Assembly: GCA_020720185.1 (NCBI GenBank)
Contig: DYPB01000025.1
Span: forward strand, 1 to 23,976
Direction of reading: 5' to 3'
Origin: Flavobacterium psychrophilum
Lineage (GTDB): Bacteria > Bacteroidota > Bacteroidia > Flavobacteriales > Flavobacteriaceae
Length of the DNA: 23,976 nt
Part shown: positions 7,947-16,194 of the stretch, in pieces
Layout of the letters: each line of letters opens with the position of its first letter
How positions within the stretch are numbered: the stretch's first letter is position 1
Position numbers and translations under genes: made by a program
Notes under the pieces: generated by a model
Database searches by the model: none
Seen by the model: the letters and a program-made list of their open reading frames with translations, nothing else
What the model was told of the DNA's origin: nothing

Positions 7947-8016
7947 CGTCATTTTGTCATACTATTTAAAAATATCTGACAATTTATTCAAATTTAGTTT
8001 TTGGCACAAAACTTGA
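7947..8016 (+). promoter_or_regulatory. dnaK control region: TGACA half-sites and sigma-54-like promoter
   Basis: The sites are CGTCA (7947-7951), TGTCA (7955-7959), TGACAATTT (7977-7985) with TTCA at 7987-7990, then TTGGCAC (8001-8007) and TTGA (8013-8016). GG and GA are 11 bases apart, as in -24/-12 promoters. TGACA to TTGGCA spacing is 24 bases, identical to the grpE module. The predicted start near 8028 gives a leader of about 60 nt before the ATG at 8090. No exact TAnnTTTG box is seen here, unlike most other genes in the window. Confidence 0.55.
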
Positions 8017-8089
8017 CTATTGATTTTTTGTGTTTAAAAAATTAAATTAACTAATTCTGAAATAAATTCAGAATAAAAATTAAATAAAA

Positions 8090-9976
8090 ATGGGAAAAAT
8101 AATCGGAATTGATTTAGGAACTACCAACTCGTGTGTATCTGTAATGGAAGGACAAGAAGCTGTTGTAATTCCAAATTCAGAAGGAAAAAGAACCACACCG
8201 TCAATCATTGCATTTGTGGAAGGTGGAGAAATTAAAGTGGGCGATCCTGCTAAAAGACAAGCAGTTACAAATCCTACAAAAACGGTTGCATCTATCAAAA
8301 GATTTATGGGACAAAGTTTTGCTGAAACAACTGACGAGGCAAAAAGAGTTCCATATTCAGTAGTAAAAGGCGATAACAACACACCAAGAGTTGATATTGA
8401 CGGAAGATTATATTCTGCTCAAGAATTGAGTGCAATGACGCTTCAAAAAATGAAAAAAACGGCTGAAGATTATTTGGGACAAACTGTTACAGAGGCAGTT
8501 ATTACTGTTCCTGCTTACTTTAACGATGCTCAAAGACAAGCGACTAAAGAAGCTGGTGAAATTGCAGGTTTGAAAGTAATGAGAATTATCAATGAGCCAA
8601 CTGCTGCTGCATTAGCTTATGGATTAGACAAAAAAGGTAAAGATCAAAAAATTGCAGTTTACGATTTAGGTGGTGGTACTTTTGATATTTCTATCCTTGA
8701 ATTAGGAGATGGGGTTTTTGAAGTTTTATCTACAAACGGAGATACACACTTGGGTGGAGATGATTTTGACCAAACAATTATCGACTGGTTGGCAGATGAA
8801 TTTAAAGCTGAAGAAGGTATAGATTTGCGTTTAGACCCAATGAGTTTGCAAAGAATTAAAGAAGCAGCTGAAAAAGCAAAAATTGAATTATCATCATCAG
8901 CAGAAACCGAAATCAACTTGCCGTATGTTACTGCAACTGCTTCAGGACCAAAGCACTTGGTTAAAAAATTATCAAGATCTAAATTCGAGCAATTATCAGA
9001 TTCATTGGTAAAAAGATCAATGGAACCAGTTGCTAAAGCCTTGAAAGATGCGGGTTTATCAACTTCTGATATTGACGAAGTTATTTTAGTTGGAGGTTCG
9101 ACAAGAATGCCAAGAATTGCTGACGAGGTTGAAAAATTCTTTGGTAAAAAAGCATCAAAAGGAGTAAATCCTGACGAAGTTGTTGCCATCGGAGCAGCTA
9201 TCCAGGGTGGAGTTTTATCTGGAGATGTGAAAGATGTATTATTGTTAGATGTTACACCGTTATCATTAGGAATTGAAACAATGGGTGGTGTAATGACTGT
9301 TTTGATTGAAGCAAACACTACAATTCCAACCAAAAAATCGCAAGTATTCTCTACCGCTGCAGATTCTCAACCAACGGTTGAAATTCATGTTTTGCAAGGA
9401 GCAAGAGCTATGGCTGCTGATAATAAAACGATTGGAAGATTCCATTTAGATGGTATTCCGCCAGCACCAAGAGGAGTTCCACAAATTGAAGTATCGTTTG
9501 ATATTGATGCCAATGGTATCATTAAAGTATCAGCTACGGATAAAGGAACAGGGAAATCTCATGATATTCGTATCGAAGCTTCGTCTGGATTGACTGCAGA
9601 AGAAATTGAGAGAATGAAAAAAGATGCTGAAATGAATGCTGGAGCAGACAAAATTGCAAGAGAAAGAGCTGAAAAAATCAATGAGGCAGATAGTTTGATT
9701 TTCCAAACTGAGAACCAATTGAAAGAATTGGGCGATAAAATTTCGGCAGATCACAAAACTGGCATTGAATATGCTTTGACCGAATTGAGAATGGCACACC
9801 AATCGCAAGATTTAGACGCTATTCAAAAAGGTTTAGACAATGTAAATGCTGCTTGGAAAACCGCTACCGAAGCTATGTATGCTCAAGGTGAACAAGGTCA
9901 AAATCAAGGAGAAACTTTCGAGCCACAACCACAAGGCGATGATGTTCAAGATGTTGATTTTGAAGAGGTGAAGTAA
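8090..9976 (+). CDS. dnaK: Chaperone DnaK (Hsp70)
   Basis: This 628-residue Hsp70 folds and refolds proteins in the cytoplasm with ATP, aided by DnaJ and GrpE, whose genes lie about 1.5 kb away on the other strand. The ATPase domain begins with [12 protein letters not shown] (4-15) and includes the [13 protein letters not shown] and [10 protein letters not shown] signatures. The linker [16 protein letters not shown] leads into the substrate domain. The C-terminus is Gln/Gly-rich and ends DVDFEEVK, close to the usual EEVD-type tail. Length and motifs are normal. The start is well placed and conserved, after a leader of about 60 nt. A repeat-like hairpin and a strong terminator follow. Expression is likely heat-responsive through the module at 7947-8016, which is an inference. 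Confidence 0.98.
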   Translation: MGKIIGIDLGTTNSCVSVMEGQEAVVIPNSEGKRTTPSIIAFVEGGEIKVGDPAKRQAVTNPTKTVASIKRFMGQSFAETTDEAKRVPYSVVKGDNNTPRVDIDGRLYSAQELSAMTLQKMKKTAEDYLGQTVTEAVITVPAYFNDAQRQATKEAGEIAGLKVMRIINEPTAAALAYGLDKKGKDQKIAVYDLGGGTFDISILELGDGVFEVLSTNGDTHLGGDDFDQTIIDWLADEFKAEEGIDLRLDPMSLQRIKEAAEKAKIELSSSAETEINLPYVTATASGPKHLVKKLSRSKFEQLSDSLVKRSMEPVAKALKDAGLSTSDIDEVILVGGSTRMPRIADEVEKFFGKKASKGVNPDEVVAIGAAIQGGVLSGDVKDVLLLDVTPLSLGIETMGGVMTVLIEANTTIPTKKSQVFSTAADSQPTVEIHVLQGARAMAADNKTIGRFHLDGIPPAPRGVPQIEVSFDIDANGIIKVSATDKGTGKSHDIRIEASSGLTAEEIERMKKDAEMNAGADKIARERAEKINEADSLIFQTENQLKELGDKISADHKTGIEYALTELRMAHQSQDLDAIQKGLDNVNAAWKTATEAMYAQGEQGQNQGETFEPQPQGDDVQDVDFEEVK

Positions 9977-9980
9977 ATTA

Positions 9981-10008
9981 CCTAATCCCCGAAAGGGGAA
10001 CTATTAGG
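9981..10008. repeat. Small palindromic intergenic repeat, CCTAA-CCCC-GGGGAA type
   Basis: CCTAATCCCC-GAAA-GGGG and a closing ATTAGG form a stem-loop just after the dnaK stop. The core CCTAAnCCCnGAAnGGGGAA matches the unit at 17173-17199 read on the opposite strand. I recall such units as common between flavobacterial genes. Confidence 0.65.
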
Positions 10009-10025
10009 ATTGTGCTTAATATTAG

Positions 10026-10059
10026 AAAAACCGAGCAAAGTTTTTGCTCGGTTTTTTTT
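10026..10059. terminator. Strong bidirectional intrinsic terminator
   Basis: AAAAACCGAGCAAA (10026-10039) pairs with 10043-10056 around a 3-nt loop. Eight T follow on the plus strand and five T on the minus strand. It ends dnaK transcription on plus and tRNA-Pro transcription on minus. Confidence 0.9.
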
Positions 10060-10062
10060 ATG

Positions 10063-10136
10063 TCGGGATGACTGGATTCGAACCAGCGACCCCTAGTACC
10101 CCATACTAGTACGCTACCAGGCTGCGCTACATCCCG
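10063..10136 (-). tRNA. tRNA-Pro (anticodon GGG)
   Basis: The minus strand folds into a 74-nt cloverleaf. The acceptor stem CGGGATG pairs with CATCCCG, followed by discriminator A. The D-arm is GCGC...GCGT, the anticodon arm CTAGT-ATGGGGT-ACTAG and the T-arm GCTGG-TTCGAAT-CCAGT. The anticodon is GGG at 10102-10100, which reads CCC (and CCU by wobble). The CCA end is not encoded and must be added. A good promoter lies just upstream, and the shared terminator at 10026-10059 follows. Confidence 0.95.
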
Positions 10137-10149
10137 AAATTTAAGGTTG

Positions 10150-10181
10150 CAAATTTAATCGAAGTATTTTGTTACTGCAAA
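10150..10181 (-). promoter_or_regulatory. Promoter of tRNA-Pro (TTTG-N20-TAAATTTG)
   Basis: On the minus strand TTTG (10181-10178) is separated by 20 nt from TAAATTTG (10157-10150). Both are exact matches to the Bacteroidetes -33/-7 elements at normal spacing. The start would fall a few bases before the tRNA 5' end at 10136. Confidence 0.7.
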
Positions 10182-10193
10182 GATATTATAAAA

Positions 10194-10934
10194 TTATTTT
10201 CCCCAAATTTCCCAAGCTTTTTCTGCCTGAAAAATTAACATCTCATAGCCATTTTTGGTAATGGCTCCGTATTGTTTCGCTCTTTTAAGAAATTCAGTTT
10301 CCTCAGGGTTGTAAATTAGGTCGAAAGCTAGGTGTCTTTTTGTAAAAAATTGATAAGGTATTGGCGGAAATTCATCCGTTTTAGGGTTAGTTCCTAATGG
10401 GGTACAGTTAATGATTATTTGATAATTATCAAACGAATTACTATTTACTAAATTGTAATCTATAGTGTTTTCGGTGTTTTGTCGTGAAACAAAGGAATAA
10501 AAAATACCCATTTTGGTAAGAGCAAAAGCAATAGCTTGAGCCGCACCACCTGTTCCTAATATTAATGCTTTTCTATGATGAGGTTCGAGTAATGGTTTTA
10601 ATGCTTTTTTAAAACCATAATAATCAGAATTATAGCCTTTTAATTTTCCTTTTTTTGTGATTTTAATAACATTTACAGCTCCTATTTCTGATGCGTTTTT
10701 TGATAATTTATCCAAAAAAGGAATAATAGTTTGTTTGTAAGGAATGGTTACATTTAATCCTTTTAAATTTGGATTTTGAAAAATAATATCAGAAAATTCA
10801 GAAAGGCTGTCAATATCAAAATTTTGATATTTGCAATCTAAAAAAGGTTGATGAGAAAATTTATCTGTAAAATATTTTTTAGAAAATGAATAATCAATAT
10901 TTTTACCAATCAATCCGTAAAGGTTCTGACTCAT
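10194..10934 (-). CDS. aroE: Shikimate dehydrogenase
   Basis: AroE reduces 3-dehydroshikimate to shikimate with NADPH in aromatic amino-acid synthesis. The 246-residue protein shows the shikimate-binding SFSKKYF region (16-22), NVTIPYKQ with catalytic Lys67, NVI and the GYNSDYYGF motif with Asp104, then the nucleotide-binding GTGGAAQAI at 127-135 and Ser150-Arg151 after the second beta strand, which favour NADP. It is shorter than the E. coli enzyme (272) but normal for flavobacteria. It starts 7 nt after the stop of the TPR gene, so the two are probably one transcript. Confidence 0.95.
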   Translation of the reverse strand: MSQNLYGLIGKNIDYSFSKKYFTDKFSHQPFLDCKYQNFDIDSLSEFSDIIFQNPNLKGLNVTIPYKQTIIPFLDKLSKNASEIGAVNVIKITKKGKLKGYNSDYYGFKKALKPLLEPHHRKALILGTGGAAQAIAFALTKMGIFYSFVSRQNTENTIDYNLVNSNSFDNYQIIINCTPLGTNPKTDEFPPIPYQFFTKRHLAFDLIYNPEETEFLKRAKQYGAITKNGYEMLIFQAEKAWEIWGK

Positions 10935-10941
10935 TAAATAA

Positions 10942-12336
10942 TTATTTTTTATAGTTATGAATTATTTTTTGTACAATTTCTGAATCCCAAACGGTTGGAT
11001 ATAGTTCTCTTATAATTGTATGGTTTTCAAAATCAGCTTGCAGAGCACAAGTTAAATGGAACTTTGCTTTAATATTTTGTTGTAACATAAAATACAATCC
11101 TGCCAATCGATATTCGATTTCGTCATTTTCTGGGAAATATTCGCTTGCTAATAAAAGGGTGCCTATTGCCATCTCAAATTCGCCCTGAAATTGAATAATG
11201 TCTATCCAATATAACCAAGTATCAAGCTGTGTATCACCATTTTCAACAGCTCGTCGGTATCCAAATTCAGCTTCTTCCCAAAGGTTTAATTTTCGGTTAA
11301 TTGTAGCATATCGTTTCCAATATTTTGGATTTTTATTATCAATTTCTAATGCTTTATTGATAAAAAATATTGCTTTTTTATAATTTTTCTGATGACTATA
11401 AAAATCGGTTATAGCAATCCAACCTTTGTCTAAAAGTGGGTCTTCGTGTACTGTTTTACTATAATATTTTAATGCTAATGGCTTGTTATTCAGTTTTTCA
11501 TAACATTTTCCTATTCGTAATAAAGCATACGATGTAGCATCTTCTAATTCTAATGTTTTTTTATAATTTTCTATGGATAAATCGAATTTTTTTAATTTTT
11601 CATAAGCTTTTCCTAATTCCATAAAAGCACCAACAAACTGGTCATCAATAAATGTCGCAAATTCAAAAGCTCTGATGGCTTCGTTATACTGTTTTGAAAT
11701 ATAATGCAAACGCCCAATTTGATGCCAAGCAATTTCAGAATATGGATCTTTATCAACATATTGGTTCAGATAGATAATTGCAGCTTCAATTTGGTCTAAA
11801 AATTCGTAGCAATAAACCACATTATATAGTGCTGATTGGTCTTCTAAATCGTTTTCTAAACATTTTATAAAGTTTTCTTTTGCTAATTCAAGGTTGTCCA
11901 TAAAAAGATATTCCATACCTATTAGGTTATAAACATCTGCATAATCATCGGTATATGTAAGTGCAATTTTTAGAAGTTCGACTGCTTTATGATGATTTGA
12001 TCGTTTGGAATAAATATTTGCTTTTTGAATATAAACCTCTTCATTTTGAGGTTCAATTAATACTAATTCGTTAATCATTTTCTCGGCAAGTTCCAACTTA
12101 TCCTCAAAAATTAGAATTTCAACCTGAATTAGTTTTAATCCAGATGATTTTGGATGCTGCTCGAAAGCTAATTTTAGTGCTTTTTTTGCCAATAATGTTT
12201 TGCCAATATCTAAATAATGAAGAATAATATCTTCAAACTCTTCAGAGTCAAAAAAGAGTACTTTGTTCCCTTTTAGCATCCGTTCAAATTTTGATAAGGA
12301 TTGGTTATATTCTTCGTCTTCGTCGTTTACAAACAT
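10942..12336 (-). CDS. Tetratricopeptide-repeat protein
   Basis: This 464-residue protein consists almost wholly of TPR-like helical pairs from about residue 45 to the end, for example the units around AVELLKIALTYTDDYADVYNLIGMEY (split here for reading), AIRAFEFATFIDD, SIENYKKTLELED and AIFFINKALEIDNKNP. The N-terminus is acidic (MFVNDEDEEYN). No signal peptide, lipobox or membrane segment is visible, so it is expected in the cytoplasm as a protein-protein scaffold. It leads aroE by 7 nt, an arrangement I recall from other Flavobacteriaceae, but no link to the shikimate pathway is evident. The partner and role are unknown. Confidence 0.88.
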   Translation of the reverse strand: MFVNDEDEEYNQSLSKFERMLKGNKVLFFDSEEFEDIILHYLDIGKTLLAKKALKLAFEQHPKSSGLKLIQVEILIFEDKLELAEKMINELVLIEPQNEEVYIQKANIYSKRSNHHKAVELLKIALTYTDDYADVYNLIGMEYLFMDNLELAKENFIKCLENDLEDQSALYNVVYCYEFLDQIEAAIIYLNQYVDKDPYSEIAWHQIGRLHYISKQYNEAIRAFEFATFIDDQFVGAFMELGKAYEKLKKFDLSIENYKKTLELEDATSYALLRIGKCYEKLNNKPLALKYYSKTVHEDPLLDKGWIAITDFYSHQKNYKKAIFFINKALEIDNKNPKYWKRYATINRKLNLWEEAEFGYRRAVENGDTQLDTWLYWIDIIQFQGEFEMAIGTLLLASEYFPENDEIEYRLAGLYFMLQQNIKAKFHLTCALQADFENHTIIRELYPTVWDSEIVQKIIHNYKK

Positions 12337-12444
12337 CTTTTTTTATGGATTATTTACCGAAATAAAATTAGTTATAATTTTCGAGCTATAATTATAAATT
12401 AATTTTTTTTTGAACAATTTAATTAACAAAAAAAACTAAAATAT

Positions 12445-13146
12445 CTAAATTAAAATATCACTTTCTAAATCGGATTTTTCTATCTCTATATCAAAGCCAA
12501 GTTCGGTAACTAATTGTATAACAAGATTTTTATACCAATTTTCGGATTTTGGATGAATATAAATTTTTTCTATTAATTGATTAACATCTATTTCAATTTT
12601 TAATCCATCATTAAGGATAATATTTTTTTCAGAAATATCCGAAATAATTCGAAGTTCTCTTTCATACTGAAAACTTTTTCTTTTAAAAAGAAACGGAAAA
12701 AACATATCATCAAACGGAATATATTCTTTTTTGTAATCGATATAATTCACTTCACCAATAAATTGAGTATAATTTTTTTCGGGCTTTAATGCCTCTTGTA
12801 GCCTTCCTATGGTTGATTGAATCGCCAAACCTTCGCTGTTTTGAGTAAAAATTTGCCACATTGCAAAACTCTCATATTCATTGATATGCCAACTACTGAT
12901 GGCTACTTTTTCACGATGCGATTTGTAATAATCTAAAAATTTTGAGTTATTCTCTGATAGTTTTTTAATTTCTTCAAAAGTTGGTTCGCTAAAAGTACCC
13001 TCATACTGATCTTCAAATTTATCAGACCTAGACATAAATAACTTTTTCGACAATAACAAATCTAAAAATTTAGACAAATCAAGATATTTCCAAACTATTG
13101 TTTTACAGTCTATTGGTAGTTTGATATTAACATTGTTTTGATACAT
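12445..13146 (-). CDS. DUF2971 family protein
   Basis: This 233-residue protein resembles the DUF2971 family: an N-terminal WKYLDLSKFLDLLLSKKLF stretch, then MSRSDKFEDQYEGTF, a central SSWHINEYESFAMWQIF, GLAIQST and a late FKRKSFQYERELRI segment. Conserved Trp, His, Glu and Arg residues suggest an enzyme active site, but the family has no established activity that I can state. There is no signal peptide or membrane segment. It is the last gene of a GNAT-prmC-DUF2971 run, starting 6 nt after the prmC stop. DUF2971 genes are often scattered and mobile, so this may be a later addition to the operon. Its base composition looks like its neighbours. Confidence 0.8.
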   Translation of the reverse strand: MYQNNVNIKLPIDCKTIVWKYLDLSKFLDLLLSKKLFMSRSDKFEDQYEGTFSEPTFEEIKKLSENNSKFLDYYKSHREKVAISSWHINEYESFAMWQIFTQNSEGLAIQSTIGRLQEALKPEKNYTQFIGEVNYIDYKKEYIPFDDMFFPFLFKRKSFQYERELRIISDISEKNIILNDGLKIEIDVNQLIEKIYIHPKSENWYKNLVIQLVTELGFDIEIEKSDLESDILI

Positions 13147-13152
13147 CTTTTT

Positions 13153-14004
13153 TTATTTTATACATTTCACAATACGATCATTTCCATAAATATCTTTTTG
13201 CAAAACAACATTTTTAAAATTCATTTTGGATAATAATTCAAGCGTTTCTTTACCAAGATATTGATTTATTTCAAAATATAGTTTTCCGTTTTCAGATAGA
13301 TTTTTCATCGCCAATTCGCCAATTTTTCGATAAAAAATCAAAGGATCATCGTCATCAACAAATAATGCCAAGTGCGGCTCATTGTTTAATACATTGTTTT
13401 TAATCTCGTTTTTTTCAAGATTTCTAATATATGGCGGATTTGAAACTATTACATCAAAATTATTCTCAAAATCATTGATTTTTAATATGTTATTTAAAAT
13501 AAAATTAATTTTTACATTGTTGTTTTCAGCATTTTTTTTGGCCGTTACCAATGCTTTTTCAGAAACATCTAATCCAAAAACATCGGTATCTTGAAGATTT
13601 TTTGCCAAGCAAATTGCAATACAACCAGAGCCGGTACCGACATCAATAATTTTAAGTTTTTTATCTTTTTCAGGCTTCAAATCTTTAATTATCAAATCGA
13701 CCAACTCTTCTGTTTCTGGTCTGGGAATTAAAACATTTTCATTTACTTCAAATTTCAAATCATAAAAAAAAGTCTCTCCTAATATATATTGTATTGGTTT
13801 TTCAAGTTTCAATTGATTTAAAATATTATCCCAAATTGCAATTTCATCAACCGAAAATTCTAAATTTGGACTCAAAGCCAAATCAATTCGTTTCAATAAA
13901 TGCTTGTTTTCCAATATGATATAAAAAAAACTTTCGCATTCTTGTTCATCATAAATTGATGCCAATTCGTTTAAAAAATAAATTTTATATTTTTTGATTT
14001 TCAT
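13153..14004 (-). CDS. prmC: Peptide chain release factor N5-glutamine methyltransferase
   Basis: PrmC (HemK) methylates the Gln of the GGQ motif in release factors RF1 and RF2 using S-adenosylmethionine. The 283-residue protein has the small helical N-terminal domain that binds the release factor, the PIQYILGETFFYDL and VLIPRPETEELV signatures (70-102), the SAM loop VGTGSG at 122-127 and the catalytic NPPY at 189-192. Length is normal. It begins 4 nt after the acetyltransferase stop and is followed after 6 nt by the DUF2971 gene. Confidence 0.96.
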   Translation of the reverse strand: MKIKKYKIYFLNELASIYDEQECESFFYIILENKHLLKRIDLALSPNLEFSVDEIAIWDNILNQLKLEKPIQYILGETFFYDLKFEVNENVLIPRPETEELVDLIIKDLKPEKDKKLKIIDVGTGSGCIAICLAKNLQDTDVFGLDVSEKALVTAKKNAENNNVKINFILNNILKINDFENNFDVIVSNPPYIRNLEKNEIKNNVLNNEPHLALFVDDDDPLIFYRKIGELAMKNLSENGKLYFEINQYLGKETLELLSKMNFKNVVLQKDIYGNDRIVKCIK

Positions 14005-14008
14005 TAGT

Positions 14009-14488
14009 CTAAACTAAATTTTTTATCATCCAAACCGGGCAGCTTGTATGTCCTGTGTTTCCCATCGGTGCGTCAAGATATTCAAAACCAGTAGCTTGAT
14101 ACAATTTTTGAGCGGCATTCATATACGGCATTGTTTCCAAATAGCATTTTTCAAATCCAATTTTTTTTGCACTTTTCAAACATAAATCCATAGTTTTTGT
14201 GCCTAAGCCCAAACCACGAGCTTCGGGCAGAAAATACATTTTTTGTAATTCACATATATTGGATTCTCCATTTTCAAGCGGTGCAATTCCAGCTCCGCCT
14301 ATTATTTTTCCATCTTTTTCAATAACAAAATAAATACTATTTTGATTTTGATAAGTTTCAAACATACAATCCAATTGCGGATCGGCGTAGGCAGTACCAA
14401 CTTTCGGAACATTAAAATCGATTAAAATGGAACGGATTACAGCTGCAATTTGCTCATTGTCTGATATTTGAATTTGTCTTATTGTCAT
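14009..14488 (-). CDS. GNAT-family N-acetyltransferase
   Basis: This 159-residue single-domain protein has the acetyl-CoA pyrophosphate loop RGLGLGTK at 91-98, the preceding beta strand ELQKMYFLPEA, and the late YLETMPYMNAAQKLYQATGF stretch typical of GNAT enzymes. The acceptor is unknown; small amines, amino acids or a protein N-terminus are possible. It heads the GNAT-prmC-DUF2971 unit and is divergent from ribD. A TATATTTG box at 14522-14515 gives it a leader of about 20 nt. Confidence 0.88.
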   Translation of the reverse strand: MTIRQIQISDNEQIAAVIRSILIDFNVPKVGTAYADPQLDCMFETYQNQNSIYFVIEKDGKIIGGAGIAPLENGESNICELQKMYFLPEARGLGLGTKTMDLCLKSAKKIGFEKCYLETMPYMNAAQKLYQATGFEYLDAPMGNTGHTSCPVWMIKNLV

Positions 14489-14514
14489 CGTAAATTTTTA
14501 ACTATTATAAAATA

Positions 14515-14531
14515 CAAATATACTATTTTTG
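14515..14531. promoter_or_regulatory. Back-to-back -7 boxes for the acetyltransferase and ribD
   Basis: The minus strand reads TATATTTG (14522-14515) and the plus strand TATTTTTG (14524-14531), both exact TAnnTTTG matches one base apart. Polymerase could probably not occupy both at once. The plus box ends 4 bases before the ribD ATG, so that transcript would begin at or almost at the start codon. Confidence 0.55.
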
Positions 14532-14535
14532 TCGT

Positions 14536-15549
14536 ATGAATTTACACGAAAAATATATTATTCGATGCATTGAGATTGCTAAAAATGGAATTAGAAATGC
14601 TATGCCAAATCCATCTGTTGGAGCCGTAATTGTATTTGATGATACTATTATTGGAGAAGGTTTTACCTCAAAATATGGTGGCAATCATGCGGAAGTGAAT
14701 GCCATAAACTCGGTTAAAAACAAAGCATTATTATCAAAATCAACTATTTATGTGAGTTTGGAACCGTGTAGCCATTTCGGAAAAACACCACCTTGTTCTA
14801 ATTTAATTATCGAAAATAAAATTCCAAATGTAGTTATTGGATGTATAGATTCTAACAATCTTGTGGCGGGAAATGGGGTAAAAAAATTAATAAACGCAGG
14901 ATTAACCGTAACTGTTGGTGTTTTAGAAAATGAATGTAAAACATCAAATATCAGATTTTTTACATTTCACGAAAAAAAACGACCTTACATTATTTTAAAA
15001 TGGGCAGAAAGTCAGGATGGTTTTATTGCACCAACCGTTAGAGAGGAGCAAAAACCAGTTTGGATAACCAACGAAATTTCTCGGCAATTGGTTCATAAAT
15101 GGCGAACCGAAGAGCAGGCAATTTTAGTAGGCACACAAACGGTTATTGATGATAATCCAAAATTAACAGCACGAGATTGGGCTGGTAAAAATCCAATTCG
15201 ATTACTTTTAGATAAAAACAGTAGAATTCCTAAAACAAGTTTTGTGTTTGATAATCAGTCGGATAGCATTTTTTTAACAAAAACCGAAATTGATTTTGAC
15301 AATAAATTAGCCAAAAATATATGCGATTTTTTATACAAAAAAAACATACAATCCATAATTATTGAAGGAGGAAAGCAAACAATTCAAACATTTATTGATG
15401 CTAACCTGTGGGACGAAGCAAGAGTTTTTAAAGGAAATATTTTTTTTAAAGATGGTGTTAAAGCCCCCATTTTTAATAAAAAATGGACAAAAAAACAAAG
15501 CATTTTGAATGATGAATTGTTTACTTATACAAATGAGGATAATTTATAA
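14536..15549 (+). CDS. ribD: Riboflavin biosynthesis deaminase/reductase RibD
   Basis: The bifunctional enzyme deaminates and then reduces the pyrimidine intermediate of riboflavin synthesis. In the N-terminal deaminase domain, HAEVNAI carries zinc ligand His51 and catalytic Glu53, and PCSHFGKTPPC carries Cys78 and Cys87. The reductase domain (about 150-337) contains ILKWAESQDGFI, the TEEQAILVGTQTVIDDNP signature and a late IIIEGGKQTI. At 337 residues it has normal flavobacterial length. It starts a run with the YigZ-like gene (6 nt gap) and the ABC exporter. The mRNA may be leaderless, because the -7 box ends 4 nt before the ATG. Confidence 0.95.
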   Translation: MNLHEKYIIRCIEIAKNGIRNAMPNPSVGAVIVFDDTIIGEGFTSKYGGNHAEVNAINSVKNKALLSKSTIYVSLEPCSHFGKTPPCSNLIIENKIPNVVIGCIDSNNLVAGNGVKKLINAGLTVTVGVLENECKTSNIRFFTFHEKKRPYIILKWAESQDGFIAPTVREEQKPVWITNEISRQLVHKWRTEEQAILVGTQTVIDDNPKLTARDWAGKNPIRLLLDKNSRIPKTSFVFDNQSDSIFLTKTEIDFDNKLAKNICDFLYKKNIQSIIIEGGKQTIQTFIDANLWDEARVFKGNIFFKDGVKAPIFNKKWTKKQSILNDELFTYTNEDNL

Positions 15550-15555
15550 AATATT

Positions 15556-16158
15556 TTGAGCGATACTTATAAAACCATAGAATTACCATCTGATGAATTG
15601 CTGTTTAAAGAAAAAAACAGCAAGTTTTTTGGATACGCATTTCCAATAAAAAATGAAGATGAGGTGAAACCAATTATTGATGTTTTACGAAAAAAACATT
15701 TTGGAGCTGGGCATTTTTGCTACGCTTTTCAAATAGGTACTGATAAAATAAATTTTCGAGCAAATGACGATGGAGAACCAAGCAATACCGCAGGAATGCC
15801 AATTTATGGTCAAATTCAATCATTTGGTTTAACCAATGTTTTAGTGGTAGTGGTCCGATTTTTTGGAGGTACAAAATTAGGTGTTGGTGGATTAATTGCG
15901 GCATATAAAACTACGGCACAAATGGTTTTAGAAACAACAAATATTATTGAAAAAACCATAAATATTCATCTTGTTATTACATTTGATTATAAAAATATGA
16001 ATAAAGTGATGAGAATAATTAAAGAAAAAAACATTGATATCATTAACCAAAAAATGGAATTATCTTGCAAAATAGAAATTGCAATTCGTAAAAAAAATGC
16101 CGAAATAATTTATGATATTTTTAACAATTTATTTGAAGTACAAATTGAACATATTTGA
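15556..16158 (+). CDS. YigZ/IMPACT (UPF0029) family protein
   Basis: The 200-residue protein has the IMPACT N-terminal domain with GAGHFCYAFQIG, NDDGEPSNTAGMP and VVRFFGGTKLGVGGL (about 50-120), followed by a small ferredoxin-like C-terminal domain. The fold resembles translation-factor domain IV and eukaryotic IMPACT relatives bind ribosome-linked GCN1. The bacterial role is not settled. No ATG is available at the conserved N-terminus: the frame begins with TTG at 15556, 6 nt after ribD, and the residues after it (SDTYKTIELPS) match the family start, so TTG is probably used. Confidence 0.9.
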   Translation: MSDTYKTIELPSDELLFKEKNSKFFGYAFPIKNEDEVKPIIDVLRKKHFGAGHFCYAFQIGTDKINFRANDDGEPSNTAGMPIYGQIQSFGLTNVLVVVVRFFGGTKLGVGGLIAAYKTTAQMVLETTNIIEKTINIHLVITFDYKNMNKVMRIIKEKNIDIINQKMELSCKIEIAIRKKNAEIIYDIFNNLFEVQIEHI

Positions 16159-16194
16159 CAATAATAATTACTTTTACAAAAATATTTATTAAGA

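Larger units (their letters stand above)
7484..8089. other. 606-base intergenic region between punA and dnaK
   Basis: No convincing gene is present. It holds the punA -7 box (7540-7547), a structured element (7794-7877) and the dnaK control region (7947-8016). Between 7548 and 7793 I see only AT-rich sequence with small palindromes, such as TGCGAA-N3-TTCGCA near 7653-7667 and ACTCC...GGAGT near 7676-7700. A further small RNA there cannot be excluded. Confidence 0.7.

Noticed and set aside
8659-9333. 224-codon minus-strand frame inside dnaK
   Set aside because: It is antisense to a fully conserved Hsp70 coding region; long antisense frames are common opposite such genes. The same holds for 8080-8382 and 9530-9808.
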